Positions 54,527 to 62,916 of a DNA stretch of 64,000 nt are shown piece after piece (within the stretch, counting starts at the first letter, position 1; each line of letters opens with the position of its first letter). The translations under genes and the position numbers were made by a program. The notes beneath the pieces are model-generated. The model was given only the letters and a program-made list of their open reading frames with translations, was not told the origin of the DNA and ran no database searches. Origin of the DNA: Heyndrickxia acidicola (GTDB taxonomy: Bacteria > Bacillota > Bacilli > Bacillales > Bacillaceae_C). Where the stretch lies: assembly GCF_001636425.1 (NCBI RefSeq), contig NZ_KV440953.1, positions 1,252,847-1,316,846 on the forward strand, read 5' to 3'.

Positions 54527-55120
54527 CTTTGCTTCCCCCTTTTAAAAGTGCATTACAATTAAGCCAAGGTGTACTTGATCCTTCTCTGCTACTTTTACCT
54601 TTTCAAGCTATCCCAAGTTTTTTGAAATATAAAAGATAAAATCACAAAAACCCCGTATTATGAATATTTGTTGGTCAAAGTAGAGAATACTGCTTAATGC
54701 GTTTGTTATAAGGTATGTTTATGAAAGGTCAATGGTCTAGGACAACTTCATCAAATTTTGATCTTCCCTTTAAAATGAAACTTTTACCCAAAAGCATAAT
54801 GAAAGTGTAAAAAATTCAATTATTATTTAGGGTGCTTTATCATTTCCCAGTCCTTTGAGCTTTTTACTTATTATGATATTAAGCCTTAAACGATCTAACC
54901 ATTTTTTAAAAACGCTTCTTTTGCATGAACCCATTTATATCCTCGCAGTATTCCAGCCCTTCAAAGGAACGATAATGAACATCCAAATTCCCCATTCGCT
55001 AGGCAATCATAGGCCATTTGCATCAGTCATTTTTTCTTTAGACTGTTTGTTGATATATTCTGCACATTTTTGAAAAAGCAACATAATCTCGTTGTTTCAT
55101 CCGCGTTTCTTCCTCTTTTT

Positions 55121-55288
55121 TCAAAAAAATTTATGTATCAATCCATTCAACCGGATGGGTATACATCGCCCTCTCTCCGTAAAATGGCTTTCTATTTCAT
55201 ATATTAATTCAACTGACGATTGATCGCTTATCGTAATGAAAATTTCCGAGTGGATATCCCTTAATAGGCAATACAGTCTCTTAAACAT
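55121..55288 (-). CDS. Possible small hypothetical gene or remnant
   Basis: 55 residues from MFKRLYCLLRDIHSEIFITI with an open frame that extends upstream of the ATG (LSKSEIRLYSRSKRQQFK). Weak ribosome binding site. It reads like protein, but no family is recognised. Confidence 0.35.
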   Translation of the reverse strand: MFKRLYCLLRDIHSEIFITISDQSSVELIYEIESHFTERGRCIPIRLNGLIHKFF

Positions 55289-55411
55289 TTTAAATTGTTG
55301 CCTTTTGGATCGAGAGTAAAGCCTTATTTCAGATTTTGATAATTCCTTCCAAACTAATCGACTTTAAGCCCTGTTTATCCTGTCACTTGAATAATTAAGT
55401 ATTTCAAACAA

Positions 55412-55438
55412 AAGGGACAACTGAAAACGTTGTCCCTT
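55412..55438 (-). terminator. Rho-independent terminator after DinB gene
   Basis: AAGGGACAAC and GTTGTCCCTT around TGAAAAC, followed on the minus strand by TTGTTTG. Confidence 0.7.
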
Positions 55439-55461
55439 GCTTTTACAAATTATGAGCTTCC

Positions 55462-55914
55462 TTATGAATGGTTTGGGTAAATGAATCCTTTTCGTATGTC
55501 AGCCTCCATGAAATTTTCATATTTTACAGGTGCGTCTGCAAGTCTTCTCATCATACTCAGCTGTCCTACATGTGTCATGGCATCTGAAAATGGCCCTTGG
55601 ATCAGCTGTTCGTATGTTCGGATGCTTGGTGTTAAGTCTTTTTCTAGAATATGGTCCAATTTTTCTGCTGTTTCATAAAATGCCTGTACTTCCTGTTCCC
55701 AGTTTTTCATCTTTCTGTAATCCTCTAATGGAATTTCTTGAAAACAGTGAATCGTATAAGCCATAAGAAAGGTAATATGATTCAGGATTTCGATTGGCTT
55801 TCGTACCTCGTTTCCTAACTCCAAATGTGAGAAATGCGACGGAACCTCCTGAATCGCTTGAGTCGCCCGGTAGGAAAGGGAAGCCAGGAAATGGCGAAGT
55901 AAATCATTTTTCAT
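55462..55914 (-). CDS. DinB-fold protein (DUF1572-like)
   Basis: 150 residues from MKNDLLRHFLASLSYRATQA. A four-helix fold with the metal-binding histidines in ILNHITFLM near residue 43 and MTHVGQLSMMRRL near 112. Function unknown; members respond to damage or act in thiol metabolism. GGAGGT lies six bases before the ATG at 55914. Confidence 0.8.
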   Translation of the reverse strand: MKNDLLRHFLASLSYRATQAIQEVPSHFSHLELGNEVRKPIEILNHITFLMAYTIHCFQEIPLEDYRKMKNWEQEVQAFYETAEKLDHILEKDLTPSIRTYEQLIQGPFSDAMTHVGQLSMMRRLADAPVKYENFMEADIRKGFIYPNHS

Positions 55915-55983
55915 ATATGTACCTCCAAATTTCAGCATTTTCTCTTTGAATAGACTGTTTTTAATTTTTATACAAATCTTAAC

Positions 55984-56451
55984 TCAAGAAGTCTCTTTCA
56001 TCCTCTTATCCAGCTGCTCAAGAACAAATGGCCAAGCCTCCGCGTGCTGATCTCTTGACTCGGCATCAGGAAATCCTGCGTGATGAAGCCGAAGCAGTGT
56101 ACCTTTACCAAAAGGCTCCAGTTCAACGGTTACCACCGTTTCTTCTCCCTTTGTACCTTTTACACCTGTGACCCATGTTAATTCTATGAGTCTATTTTCT
56201 TCGAGTCTCAAGAATCTGCCATAATGAGGGTTGCGTTGTTCCTTCTCTTCCCCTTCAAATTTAAATACGGTCTCAAAGAAAAAGAGCGTATTCACTTCCC
56301 CTTTCATTAACACTGTCCCAGGAGCCGCAAACCAACGGTCGAATTGCTGTGTCCATGCACTATATAATACCTCTGCAGAAGAATCCATGGCACGGTCAAC
56401 GGTCAAATCGAAAGGTCTTTTAGAAAAATCTGGTTTTGTTACAGTTTCCAT
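55984..56451 (-). CDS. SRPBCC (AHSA1/CalC)-family protein
   Basis: 155 residues from [20 protein letters not shown]. The beta-barrel cavity fold with [19 protein letters not shown] near 28 and [20 protein letters not shown] near 111. It may bind hydrophobic ligands or act as an Hsp90 co-chaperone-like factor. GGAGG lies seven bases before the third of three ATGs (56451). Confidence 0.85.
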   Translation of the reverse strand: METVTKPDFSKRPFDLTVDRAMDSSAEVLYSAWTQQFDRWFAAPGTVLMKGEVNTLFFFETVFKFEGEEKEQRNPHYGRFLRLEENRLIELTWVTGVKGTKGEETVVTVELEPFGKGTLLRLHHAGFPDAESRDQHAEAWPFVLEQLDKRMKETS

Positions 56452-56989
56452 CATCATTCCTCCATTATTAATAGCATCCACTTTGTACAAGTGATGATTC
56501 ATAAAAAAATCCTTATTCCATTTTATATTAGTATTTTTTTGGGTTGTTTTAAATCATTACTTGAATTTCCATTCATTCTTGCGAAAATTCCTGTACATGC
56601 AGACAAGACCATTATCCATATTATGGTTGTATTCACATGGATTGCTCTTTACAAACATAAAGTCAGTCCGTATGTTGCCTGCCTTCTTGGTATTTTTCGA
56701 ATAATCGTTTTTTTGTCAAATAGCAACAAAGTTAACGAAAAATGACGCTTTGTCTTTTAAAGAAAAATGGCCCGCTATTTTATTGGCTATAATAAGGTGC
56801 ATGCTTCTCGATTCCACCCGATTACCCCTTTTTTCTAAAATGAATCACATCAGGCTTCCCATTCGAAGTTTTCTGCGACTCCACCTGCCCTCTTAGCAAA
56901 CAAAAAATCTTATAATTGTGCATTAGCCCAATCCAGATATCTAAAAAGCACATACAGTACATTAACCCAGTTAAAAGGTGGTGTAATGT

Positions 56990-57121
56990 ATGGGATTCTA
57001 TGGTGGAGGTTGCGGCTATGGTTACGGCGGCTACGGCTATGGTTGCGGCGGACAGTGGTTCGCATTAATCATTGTTCTGTTCATACTGTTGATTATTATT
57101 GGTGCAACAATCTGTTTCTAA
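56990..57121 (+). CDS. yjcZ: YjcZ-family sporulation peptide
   Basis: 43 residues: a Gly/Tyr/Cys-rich start [20 protein letters not shown] and then a membrane span [20 protein letters not shown]. This is the YjcZ/YtcC family found around spores. AAAGGTGG precedes the ATG. Confidence 0.88.
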   Translation: MGFYGGGCGYGYGGYGYGCGGQWFALIIVLFILLIIIGATICF

Positions 57122-57189
57122 TATTCTAGATCAGACTTACCAGCTATGATCGTTACAAATAATAGCTGATTCGTAATCAAACCCGCTCC

Positions 57190-57222
57190 AGAGCGCTCTA
57201 GCCAAGCGCTCTATTTATTTTG
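57190..57222 (+). terminator. Terminator after yjcZ
   Basis: AGAGCGCT and AGCGCTCT around a short loop, followed by ATTTATTTT. Confidence 0.7.
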
Positions 57223-57285
57223 TGTATGCTTTAAAATGACGCATCCATGTGTAAGGATTTCCAATTAGAGGGATGACTTATTACA

Positions 57286-57825
57286 TTATCCCTTGAATCG
57301 GGCCATTAAGACCGTATTATAATATTTTCCGTCCGATAAAATCTTGTCTTTTTTTAACACCCCTTCTGTTTCAAAACCATTCCGCTCATACAGCTGAATT
57401 GCTTTTTCATTGGTTTCTAAAACCTTCAGCGTTAATTTTTTGATATCTGCGCTCTCAGACCAGGAAATCGTTTCTTTCAATAGTTTTTTTCCAATCCCAT
57501 GTCCCCAAAATTCTTTTAACACACACACACCAAACTCTGCCTGATGGGAAAATCTCTTAAGCTCATTCCCTTGACATCTTGAAAATCCTACAATTCGATG
57601 ATCAACCTCCGCAACCAGGAATAAGTTTCTTTTTCCTTCGGTATCTCTTACTATGACTTGTTCAAAGGCTTGGGGATCCAGGTAGTCTTCTCCTTTTTCC
57701 CGATCTAAATTTTCCGTCTCCCCATCGATCTGTACTCTTAATTCAGACAGCTCTTGTGCATCATTTATTATCGCTGATCGAATCGTATATCTTATTCCAT
57801 TTCCCAAAAATTCTTTTGCGCTCAT
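57286..57825 (-). CDS. GNAT acetyltransferase
   Basis: 179 residues. The acetyl-CoA motif FGVCVLKEFWGHGIGKKLL near residue 102, then KLTLKVLETNEKAIQLYERNGFETEG. Substrate unknown. Four more acetyltransferases occur in this window, so the region is rich in them. Confidence 0.85.
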   Translation of the reverse strand: MSAKEFLGNGIRYTIRSAIINDAQELSELRVQIDGETENLDREKGEDYLDPQAFEQVIVRDTEGKRNLFLVAEVDHRIVGFSRCQGNELKRFSHQAEFGVCVLKEFWGHGIGKKLLKETISWSESADIKKLTLKVLETNEKAIQLYERNGFETEGVLKKDKILSDGKYYNTVLMARFKG

Positions 57826-58103
57826 TTTTAATAACTACTCCTATTTTTAAAAGATCATGATTGTAAATTCTACTCTCTTTTGCATTAGTCCTTCTTTGTT
57901 ACAAGTCAATCTTATTACTATTAATTTTCATAATAGATTCTAATTTTTCAAAAAAATATCTTTGTACCATGGCCAATTTCTTTTTTATGAACTATGATCA
58001 ATTCATAGCAATTTCCCGAGCTTTTTATTATATAATATTTCCAAGCTGAAATGCTGCAGCAGTAATCGTATATAGAATCCTAATGAAGAAAAGGAGCCGA
58101 AAA

Positions 58104-58658
58104 ATGAATTTAACATATGAAGTACTGTCAGAAAAAGAAATGGAAGCCTGCAGAGACTTGTGTAATGAACTCATGGTTTTTCAAAAATCAAAGGCGTTTA
58201 TAAAGCCTGAACTGTTTGACGGCATGAATTTTGACACCAGGATGGTCCCATCCATTAAAAATGCCGCCCACAATTATATTGTTGTAGTGAAAGATGCTGG
58301 GAAAACGGTGGGTTATGTTTATTCGAATATCTCTCCTAAAAAAACCTATTCAAATGAATTTGCCACTTTTTTTGATCCTACTACAGTGGCAACCGAGATG
58401 GTAGGATGCCTCTCTCAATTCTATATTCAAGAAGAGTACAGACAGTATGGGGTTGGATCCGTACTGTTTAAAATGGCAATGGAGTGGCTGCAGCAGTTTG
58501 ACGATGTTCAGGATTATTTCATCTTTGTTTCAAATGGCAATGACAATGCCCTTGAATTTTATAAACGGAAAGGATTTTCTGTCAGCCATGATATATTAGA
58601 CGGTTTTATTACCGTTTTGCGTAATAAAGAGTATTTTGAAAATGAGAGTGTTTCTTAA
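58104..58658 (+). CDS. GNAT acetyltransferase
   Basis: 184 residues from MNLTYEVLSEKEMEACRDLC. Acetyl-CoA binding in CLSQFYIQEEYRQYGVGSVLF near residue 107 and NGNDNALEFYKRKGFSV near 150. AAAAGGAG lies eight bases before the ATG at 58104. Substrate unknown. Confidence 0.85.
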   Translation: MNLTYEVLSEKEMEACRDLCNELMVFQKSKAFIKPELFDGMNFDTRMVPSIKNAAHNYIVVVKDAGKTVGYVYSNISPKKTYSNEFATFFDPTTVATEMVGCLSQFYIQEEYRQYGVGSVLFKMAMEWLQQFDDVQDYFIFVSNGNDNALEFYKRKGFSVSHDILDGFITVLRNKEYFENESVS

Positions 58659-58823
58659 TTAAAAGGTTATAGACTGAAGGTTTTTGACGTACTTGCATAA
58701 AGTGCGCCTATGTGGCTCAACATTATTAATTTCCTTATTTTACTGGGACAGGTTGATCCGTTCCCTGTCCCCTCGATTCAAACAAATGGGTTATAAAATC
58801 TGCTTCCATTATGGAAAGTGACA

Positions 58824-59015
58824 ATGATTGAAAAAAGCAATAGAAAAAACTACAGGGCGGTTGAAGGATTGGAGTACCATGAAGATTTAAATAGCTTTCA
58901 AAGTCAAATAAGTGATTCGAAAAAATGGTTAAGCCGGTTATGGCTTAGTATGATGATCAGCGAACCCGCGGTAAAGACAGGTAAATCGATGGATACTCTG
59001 GTGCCATCAAAATAA
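58824..59015 (+). CDS. Small hypothetical protein
   Basis: 63 residues, MIEKSNRKNYRAVEGLEYHE, with an amphipathic second half KKWLSRLWLSMMISEP. A degenerate relative lies on the minus strand at 54868-55100, which supports it being protein coding. GGAAAG precedes the ATG. Function unknown. Confidence 0.5.
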   Translation: MIEKSNRKNYRAVEGLEYHEDLNSFQSQISDSKKWLSRLWLSMMISEPAVKTGKSMDTLVPSK

Positions 59016-59042
59016 AGAGGTCCAGTACAGCAAATCAAAAGA

Positions 59043-59081
59043 AACATCCGGTTCTTCCTTTAGAAGTGCGAACCGGATGTA
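59043..59081. terminator. Hairpin between convergent genes
   Basis: ACATCCGGTTC and GAACCGGATGT form an 11-bp perfect stem. No long T-tract; it lies between converging genes. Confidence 0.6.
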
Positions 59082-59116
59082 TAAGAGTGCACTGTAACGA
59101 AACCTTTCCTAAAGAT

Positions 59117-59662
59117 CTACGCTTCATCCTTTAATATAGAGTACAGCTTCAGATTTCTATACTTTCCTTTCGTAAACATACTATTTCTTAAAGTGCCTTC
59201 ATAAAACATGCCTGCTTTTTTCATGACTCCTTCTGAACCCAGGTTATCTTCTATGCATCTCGCTTCGATCCTTTCCAGATTCATGGTTGTAAATCCAAAT
59301 TGAATAATGGCTTTTATTGCTTCCGTTATTATTCCTTTTCTCCAGTAAAGCTTTGAAAGTATGTAAGCAATCTCTGCTTTTTGGTGCTTTTGATTCCAAC
59401 TAACAAAATTGATGGTTCCAATCAGCTTGTGATTTTCTTTATACTCAATTCCAAAGAACACTGTTTTTTGCTCTACTATGTGATTCAGAAATACCTTAGT
59501 ATCTTCTATTGATTGATGCGCATGCCAGTTTACATATGCCGCTACATCCTCCATCGAGCAATATTCAAACATGTCCTCCATATCATCTGTTCGTATTTTC
59601 CTCAGCATTAGACGTTCTGTTTCCAGTTTAGGCAGTCGTTCGATCAGTCTTTCTTTATCCAT
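59117..59662 (-). CDS. GNAT acetyltransferase, RimJ/RimL type
   Basis: 181 residues. LETERLMLRKIRTDDMEDMFEY start, YILSKLYWRKGIITEAIKAI near residue 107 and MNLERIEARCIEDNLGSEGVMKKAGM. Likely N-terminal ribosomal-protein or small-molecule acetyltransferase. Confidence 0.85.
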   Translation of the reverse strand: MDKERLIERLPKLETERLMLRKIRTDDMEDMFEYCSMEDVAAYVNWHAHQSIEDTKVFLNHIVEQKTVFFGIEYKENHKLIGTINFVSWNQKHQKAEIAYILSKLYWRKGIITEAIKAIIQFGFTTMNLERIEARCIEDNLGSEGVMKKAGMFYEGTLRNSMFTKGKYRNLKLYSILKDEA

Positions 59663-59761
59663 AAAACAGCACTCACGACCTTTCCAAAATAATTGCTATA
59701 TCACCTAATTCTACTTCTGACTATCAACCCCTCCTTTAATACCACCCATTTTTATTTGCAT

Positions 59762-59941
59762 GGCTCTTTCGGAAACTTTGTTGCTATTGGACACAAAAAT
59801 ATCATTTTAAAAATATGTTTAGTATTAAAACATGTGAAGAGCTACGAAAAAATGCCACGAACAAAGACAACTCAAGGAATCATTCTTTGTACGTAAAGCC
59901 ACAATCTATGCGAAAACAGCGATTAGCATAAAAAAAGAGCC
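59762..59941 (+). repeat. Dispersed MITE-like repeat, copy 2
   Basis: 180 bases beginning GGCTCTTT and ending AAAGAGCC, so it has 8-bp terminal inverted repeats. The interior matches copy 1 (GTTGCTATTGGACACAAAAA, ATCATTTTAAAA). Its right end stops one base before the stop codon of the lipoprotein gene and supplies the T-tract of that gene's terminator. Confidence 0.82.
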
Positions 59942-59957
59942 GCTATAAAGCAGCCCC
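59931..59957 (-). terminator. Terminator formed by lipoprotein end and repeat end
   Basis: On the minus strand GCTGCT-TTAT-AGCGGC is followed by TCTTTTTTT, whose T-run belongs to the dispersed repeat. Confidence 0.6.
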
Positions 59958-60497
59958 TACCGGTTTTTGAAATTCTAGCTTCGTGCCTTTTTGAAACAAG
60001 ATACTTCTAACTTTTCCCTTGTCAACAATGAACTCAATACTGTTCTTATGAATCTTATCTACATACATGATGACTCTGCCGGATGTATCTGTTCTTTCTA
60101 CATAATTTTTGCCGTACGCTTTTTTTACTTCTGCACTCGTACTGCCAATGGAAATTCCTTTTGCTGTTTTAAACCGTTGATCAGAAAACATATATCTGAC
60201 CATTTTGCTATCAACAAAAGAAAATATTAGTTTTCCGCTTTTTCTATTCTGTACATAGGTGAGGTTTTTGATTTTCGGTTTTTCTGTAAAATCTACACTT
60301 GAAGGCTTGCCAAACACATTTATGACACCCTTTTCACTGGAATCCAATGTAACCGTTCGTATATGCTCTCCTGTAAGTGATGTGCTTTTGGTTTGAACAG
60401 GATTCGGCACTCGATTTGGAGGAGAGACATCACATCCTGCTACAACCAAAACGAAGCACAAGTAAAACCATAACCATTTATTCTTCAATATGGTCAT
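59943..60497 (-). CDS. Lipoprotein with BamE/OmlA-like pattern
   Basis: 184 residues from MTILKNKWLWFYLCFVLVVA. Lipobox VVAGC at about residue 22. Outside part: GVINVFGKPSSVDF, then ISIGSTSAEVKKAYGKNYVE, resembling the two-helix SmpA/OmlA fold. AAAGGAGG precedes the ATG at 60497. Function unknown. Confidence 0.75.
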   Translation of the reverse strand: MTILKNKWLWFYLCFVLVVAGCDVSPPNRVPNPVQTKSTSLTGEHIRTVTLDSSEKGVINVFGKPSSVDFTEKPKIKNLTYVQNRKSGKLIFSFVDSKMVRYMFSDQRFKTAKGISIGSTSAEVKKAYGKNYVERTDTSGRVIMYVDKIHKNSIEFIVDKGKVRSILFQKGTKLEFQKPVGAAL

Positions 60498-60600
60498 CTT
60501 CACGCCTCCTTTTTTAATGGTACTATTGTTCCTCATCGCCATAGGTTTCATTCTCTTCCATTTCTAGTATTTCAAAAAATACATTAGCTCCATGGATATA

Positions 60601-60624
60601 ATAAAAAGCTGCAGCTGCAGCCTT
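60601..60624 (-). terminator. Short terminator after the truncated gene
   Basis: GGCTGC-AGCT-GCAGCT and TTTTTATT on the minus strand. Confidence 0.5.
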
Positions 60625-60633
60625 TCTTCATCA

Positions 60634-60837
60634 TTACCTGTAGTTAGGATTCCCTTTAAAAGATTTCTGTCCTGACAGCTTTTTTATGATTTCATTCAAA
60701 TACTCCCCTGCACCCAGGGCACTGCCCGCGTTCTTGATTCCGCTTTGAAAGACTAAGGGTATGTTTTTCTCCAGCACTATCATTTGATTGCCGCCAATTA
60801 TCTGTATTCTTTTTTTATCTGCTGAAATTTTTATAAA
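60634..60837 (-). pseudogene. C-terminal fragment of an unknown gene cut by a dispersed repeat
   Basis: One frame reads KISADKKRIQIIGGNQMIVL to KSFKGNPNYR with a stop and a terminator behind it. Going upstream, coding sequence ends where repeat copy 3 begins (60838). No family recognised. Confidence 0.6.
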
Positions 60838-60928
60838 GGCTTTTTTTCGTAAAATTTGTTGCTATCAACACAAAAAGTGATAAAAAATCGAGATTCAGTA
60901 TTATAACTTCTGCTTTTTTCTACAAAAT
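60838..60928 (+). repeat. Dispersed MITE-like repeat, copy 3 (partial)
   Basis: Begins GGCTTTTTTTCGTAAAATTT, then GTTGCTATCAACACAAAAAG and TTCAGTATTATAACTTCT, matching the left half of copies 1 and 2. The right half is missing or decayed. Confidence 0.65.
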
Positions 60929-60981
60929 TGTAAAAATCTCTATCTTTTATGTACATTCCTACAAGGATAGGGAGTGAATAC

Positions 60982-61050
60982 AGTTCCAATCCTAAGGTTG
61001 CTTCCTTTAGGGAGCAATACCTCCTTTCTTTTTACAAAAAGGAAGGAACT
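60982..61050 (+). ncRNA. Structured leader candidate
   Basis: AGTTCC (60982-60987) and GGAACT (61045-61050) enclose an 8-bp hairpin TTGCTTCC-TTTA-GGGAGCAA (60998-61017) and a 10-bp hairpin CCTTTCTTTT/AAAAGGAAGG (61023-61046). The closing stem and the second hairpin share two Gs and would compete. No known RNA family is recognised. Confidence 0.45.
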
Positions 61051-61168
61051 CCGACAAATAGTGCAGCGAGAGTTGACAAAACCTCTCATGTCATATCGAG
61101 TAAATCTATGTTATATTTAGCTTAAAAATATGAATACATCTAATAAAGGGTCCTTTTTGACTTTTCTT

Positions 61169-61200
61169 AGTCACCTCCCTCTATGACGAAGGGAGGGACT
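61169..61200 (+). promoter_or_regulatory. Hairpin sequestering the ribosome binding site of the 77-residue gene
   Basis: AGTCACCTCCCT (61169-61180) pairs with AGGGAGGGACT (61190-61200): eleven pairs with one bulge, nine-base loop. The right arm is the GGGAGG site of the following ATG (61204), so translation would need this stem to open. Confidence 0.65.
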
Positions 61201-61203
61201 GAG

Positions 61204-61437
61204 ATGGAATATTTAAAGCGAATGCTCGAATTTTCGATAATGTATGAGGAGTGCGACATCACTCATACCATTTCATGTAATAAAAACAAGCTCATTATTG
61301 TTCGTTACAGCAAGGATGACAGGCTTTTTAAAATTACTTACCTTCCTACTTTGTCCATTGTCTACTTTCAGGATATTTACTCCACTCTCGATACAATTAA
61401 TAAAACATTAAACCATTACGCTGATGCGACCTGCTGA
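61204..61437 (+). CDS. Small hypothetical protein with hairpin-masked ribosome binding site
   Basis: 77 residues from MEYLKRMLEFSIMYEECDIT, with VRYSKDDRLFKITYLPTLS in the middle; no signal peptide or known domain. The ATG at 61204 has the masked GGGAGG site. An in-frame ATG at 61183 lies in the hairpin loop and has no site. Function unknown. Confidence 0.6.
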   Translation: MEYLKRMLEFSIMYEECDITHTISCNKNKLIIVRYSKDDRLFKITYLPTLSIVYFQDIYSTLDTINKTLNHYADATC

Positions 61438-61521
61438 GATACACACACTTTTTACATTTCCTGCATACTTCTAAATAAGGTTAAGACTATTTTTTTATTA
61501 GGCTCAGTTATACTCTCCTGT

Positions 61522-61560
61522 TGATTTCCATTCCAAGCGCTCGCTTTCCGCTCCAATCCC
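61522..61560. repeat. Partial copy of the GC-rich Bacillus repeat
   Basis: GTTGATTTCCATTCCAAGCG, then CTCGCTTTCCGCTCC, the inverse of the right end of the element at 32960-32997. Confidence 0.6.
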
Positions 61561-61602
61561 CATTACATTTAACTTCAATATATCCTAATAAAAAGAGTTA
61601 TA

Positions 61603-61637
61603 AAAAGAGCAATTGCCCCATGGTCAATCGCTCTTTT
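61603..61637 (-). terminator. Rho-independent terminator after calY/tasA
   Basis: AAAAGAGC-ATTG and CAAT-GCTCTTTT arms; T-tract on the minus strand. Confidence 0.8.
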
Positions 61638-61659
61638 TTGTTTCTCTAAAAATGGGTGA

Positions 61660-62283
61660 CTAGTTATTGCCAGTATCCGGATTATCATAATATGTGCCAT
61701 CGGCTTGCTGTGCGTTGAATGTCCAGTCCACTTTGAGCTTATCCCCCTGGAATTGATTTTGATCTTGTCCATTGTCTACAAACTCGAATAATACAAAAAT
61801 TTTATCCATCCCGCCAGCTTTAATTCCAAGTGGAGCCAAATGATGTCCGCCCACTCCGCCATACGTATCGATTTCGGCTAAATCTGGTGTTTGATTTTGC
61901 AAATCATATAATGTCGTCTCGACCACTGGATCAGTGGCTGTAGTGGTATTATACATAATGGTGACTTTGATATGCTTTGCCAAATCATCGGTATTATCGT
62001 TTTTTGCATCGATTACACTATATTTTGTATCTAATAATACTTTGGAAATATCAAGGGAACCGCTGTTTTCTAGTGTAAACTCTCTGTAAATTTGATCCCC
62101 TGGCTTCAAATTGTTAAGATTAACCATCGTTTTTGGGTTTACTTTTAAATCCAATGTACCCGCCGCAAACGTATTGCTCGTTTTTGCACTGCTGCTAAAG
62201 TATGAAAATGTCCCTCCCCCAATTAAAGACATCCCAAGCGCAGCACTCATAACACCCTTTGTGATCTTTTGTGTAAAGCTCAT
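61660..62283 (-). CDS. calY: CalY/TasA-family biofilm fibre protein
   Basis: 207 residues. The signal region MSFTQKITKGVMSAALGMSL, IGGGTFSYFSSSA, followed by SNTFAAGTLDLKVNPKTMVN is typical of the camelysin/TasA group. SipW cuts after the signal and the mature protein forms amyloid-like fibres in the matrix. The operon also holds sipW and a DUF4047-like gene. Confidence 0.9.
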   Translation of the reverse strand: MSFTQKITKGVMSAALGMSLIGGGTFSYFSSSAKTSNTFAAGTLDLKVNPKTMVNLNNLKPGDQIYREFTLENSGSLDISKVLLDTKYSVIDAKNDNTDDLAKHIKVTIMYNTTTATDPVVETTLYDLQNQTPDLAEIDTYGGVGGHHLAPLGIKAGGMDKIFVLFEFVDNGQDQNQFQGDKLKVDWTFNAQQADGTYYDNPDTGNN

Positions 62284-62367
62284 CGAGAAATCCCCCTTTA
62301 CCTTTTCAAAAAATATTTATTAAGACTCATATGTATAGCGGTTGATACATAGGAGACATAACCAAAT

Positions 62368-62916
62368 TTATAAGACTTTTTCAGCTTCAAGCTCTTTTCT
62401 TGCGCCGACAATGGAATACATGGCTGACAGAATTAAAAAAATTCCCGGCACAATTAATAATAAAGCGGCACCGGCCTTCGAATTTGCATAATTCATGACA
62501 TATCCGATATACGGAATCGTAAAACCTGTATATTTACCTACTACATCAGACGGCGCCACTGTCCATACATCTGGCGCGTTGTTGTTATCCCCTTTTGTTT
62601 TATAAGAAACATTTTCATTTACTTTTTTTACCTCAAAAATCCTGTGTGTAATGGTTTTCCCATCCATATTAAATGTAATAATATCTCCCTTTTGATAGGA
62701 GTTTTGCTGATTTCCCAATTTGATCGAGATGATAGATCCTGTTTGAAAGGTAGGTTCCATTGATCCTGATAGAACGGTCTTTACCTGATAACCGAGAATG
62801 GTTGGTTCTCCCCCTGAGACTCTGGCGGACAGGATTGAAAAAACTAAAAGGCACAAAACGATAAGAGAAATACCTTTCAATAGGCTACTTGCTATTCGGA
62901 TGATTTTCTTCTGCAT
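62368..62916 (-). CDS. sipW: Signal peptidase I, SipW (ER type)
   Basis: 182 residues. Catalytic serine in VKTVLSGSMEPTFQTGS near residue 52, and the histidine of the ER-type Ser-His pair in GKTITHRIFEV near 92 in place of lysine. Membrane segments at both ends. It processes TasA/CalY proteins. Its start overlaps the preceding gene by 32 bases, so the two are coupled. Confidence 0.92.
   Translation of the reverse strand: MQKKIIRIASSLLKGISLIVLCLLVFSILSARVSGGEPTILGYQVKTVLSGSMEPTFQTGSIISIKLGNQQNSYQKGDIITFNMDGKTITHRIFEVKKVNENVSYKTKGDNNNAPDVWTVAPSDVVGKYTGFTIPYIGYVMNYANSKAGAALLLIVPGIFLILSAMYSIVGARKELEAEKVL

Larger units (their letters stand above)
54540..55461. other. Gene-poor region with coding remnants
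   Basis: Nothing intact over 900 bases. On the minus strand 54868-55100 holds pieces of a small protein (VHYRSFEGLEYCEDINGFM then KKWLDRLRLNIIISKK, one frame shift between) related to the 63-residue gene at 58824-59015. Further upstream lies a short frame at 55121-55288. Confidence 0.5.

Noticed and set aside
56491-56745. 84-codon plus-strand ORF with hydrophobic segments
   Set aside because: Starts inside the opposite-strand SRPBCC 5' region, no ribosome binding site; may be an old remnant, but cannot be supported.
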